A stretch of 64,000 nucleotides of DNA, taken from assembly GCA_019636565.1 (NCBI GenBank), contig JAHBXG010000012.1, forward strand, positions 1 through 64,000, written 5' to 3'. Position 1 is the stretch's first letter, and each line of letters opens with the position of its first letter. Of the stretch, positions 63,024 through 64,000 are shown one piece after another. The stretch comes from Phycisphaeraceae bacterium. GTDB taxonomy: Bacteria > Planctomycetota > Phycisphaerae > Phycisphaerales > UBA1924. The translations under genes were made by a program, and so were the position numbers. Below the pieces are notes generated by a model. That model had not been told where the DNA came from, did no database searches, and was given only the letters and a program-made list of their open reading frames with translations.

Positions 63024-63965
63024 ATGCTATATTTTGCGCGGGTACGGCATCGAACCACCAGCACGTCTGTCACCATGCCACGAACTTCCGCGAGCACCGT
63101 TGATACCGCCAAGCACCACCCGGTGCCGGCGATGCCCGTGAAAGTCGAGGGTGGCAGAGGCTTTACGCCGCGGTCAATGGAAATTCCCGGCGCGCACGGT
63201 CCTGTCACCGCGACCGTCGTCGATGTGGGGCCCCGATCTGATTCGGTGCCCGCATTCGTATTCCTTCACGGCCTGGTCGGGCTCAACGAACACTGGGAGG
63301 CCGTCGTCCGCCGCTTCAGCGCCACCACCCGCTGCTTGATGCTCCAGATTCCCCTGCTGAAACTCAGCGGCGACGACTGCTCAATTCAGGGTGTCGCCTC
63401 GCTTACGGCTCGCTTCCTTCATGATTATTTTGCGCAGGAAGCCGGCTTGCCCGTCACCTTGGTTGGGAACTCCTTCGGGGGCCACGTCGCCCTGCACCTG
63501 GCGATCGATCATCCCGAAGTGGTGCGTGGGCTGGTGCTGACCGGATCTTCCGGGCTGATCGAAAAATCGATCGTGAGCGACGTGCAAATCCGGCCCAGCC
63601 GCGAATGGCTCCGTCGAAAGATCGGCGAGTTGTACTTCGATCGCAAGCATCTAAGCGAGAACGATGTGGAACGGGCGTACGAGGAAATGTCAAGTCGCTC
63701 GGGTGCTCGGGCGATGGTGCGACTCAGCCGCTCCGCACGCCGAAATCATCTGGGTCCCAAACTCGGGCAGATCTCCACCCCCACGCTGCTGATCTGGGGA
63801 CGCGAGGACATCGTGACGCCGCCGGAGGCCGCCGAAGGATTCCGGGCGTCGATTCCGGGCAGCCGGATCGTGTGGTTCGATCAGTGCGGCCATACTCCGA
63901 TGATCGAGTGCCCCGAACAGTTTTCGGATGCGTTGGTGGATTTCATTCCGGAAGTGCGACGCTAA
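63024..63965 (+). CDS. Alpha/beta hydrolase
   Basis: A 313-residue hydrolase. The fold begins near residue 50, with VFLHGLVGLNEHWEAVVRRF for the oxyanion strand, VTLVGNSFGGHVALHLA for the nucleophile elbow (Ser in GNSFGG), LLIWGREDIVTP for the acid strand and FDQCGHTPMIECPEQF for the catalytic His. All three catalytic residues are present. The first about 45 residues are basic and not conserved, so the true start could be the ATG at 63075. It follows the LolD gene by 79 bases. The substrate is unknown. Confidence 0.85.
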   Translation: MLYFARVRHRTTSTSVTMPRTSASTVDTAKHHPVPAMPVKVEGGRGFTPRSMEIPGAHGPVTATVVDVGPRSDSVPAFVFLHGLVGLNEHWEAVVRRFSATTRCLMLQIPLLKLSGDDCSIQGVASLTARFLHDYFAQEAGLPVTLVGNSFGGHVALHLAIDHPEVVRGLVLTGSSGLIEKSIVSDVQIRPSREWLRRKIGELYFDRKHLSENDVERAYEEMSSRSGARAMVRLSRSARRNHLGPKLGQISTPTLLIWGREDIVTPPEAAEGFRASIPGSRIVWFDQCGHTPMIECPEQFSDALVDFIPEVRR

Positions 63966-64000
63966 ATCAGTTTCCGTTGCTCATTCCACCAAACGCCGCC

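Overview
The window looks like chromosomal DNA of a GC-rich planctomycete, most likely from the Phycisphaerae/Phycisphaerales. The pointers are two exported proteins ending in the Phycisphaerae variant of the PEP-CTERM tail (a P-x-P-G motif, a hydrophobic stretch, then an Arg cluster), a secreted protease ending in paired DLNxDGxVDDSDFVLF dockerin-like motifs, a CGYDxRGLxxCPEC zinc ribbon, several GTG and TTG starts, and planctomycete-style low-complexity exported proteins. Lineage is inferred from protein style only. No IS element, integrase, CRISPR array or rRNA was seen. The gene set is housekeeping plus cell envelope, not a mobile island.

Layout. 1-1690: a truncated ABC ATPase and a PEP-CTERM protein (minus). 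1967-6817: a short dcw-like division cluster (minus), rsmH - LysM protein - ftsL-like - ftsI. 6916-11644: type IV pilin-like proteins and a secreted metzincin/beta-helix/dockerin protein (minus), with a 626-base gap that holds a possible structured RNA. 11793-18215: envelope and metabolic genes (sppA, OmpH/Skp-like, lipB on minus, lpxA, MBL hydrolase, rsfS, aroB). 18277-20590: three exported proteins (minus). 21026-24401: a ParA-type ATPase fused to a glycogen-binding-like domain, followed by a partner that looks like a degenerate MinD-type ATPase. 24482-29974: clpX, SHOCT protein, unknown protein, HAD phosphatase, acylphosphatase and a subtilase lacking catalytic residues (minus).

30155-34200: dnaG-rpoD, the information-processing core. 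34237-35703: a yybP-ykoY (manganese) riboswitch and terC. 35673-39597: alpha/beta hydrolase, a multi-PDZ RseP and a redoxin (minus). 39809-42394: DsbD-N-like protein, inactive-looking rhodanese (plus) and RtcB. 42514-46693: deoC, a zinc-ribbon membrane protein, aldehyde dehydrogenase and a peroxiredoxin (plus). 46727-53430: alaS-atpZ-atpI-atpB-atpE-atpF-atpH, i.e. the Fo half plus delta of the ATP synthase without the F1 genes (minus). 53527-57410: glycosyltransferase, sthA, FkbM methyltransferase (plus). 57491-58173: mscL and a tRNA-Cys with its promoter (minus). 58271-63965: a duplicated-domain exported protein, a small membrane protein, a pteridine-reductase-like SDR, a LolC/E-LolD type lipoprotein-release ABC system and an alpha/beta hydrolase (plus).

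The main points for follow-up are the ParA/glycogen-binding fusion with its degenerate partner, the possible structured RNA at 8281-8480, the pseudo-subtilase, the class II-like tRNA-Cys, the split ATP synthase operon with signal-like leaders on b and c, and the CATG shared by the lipB and lpxA start codons.
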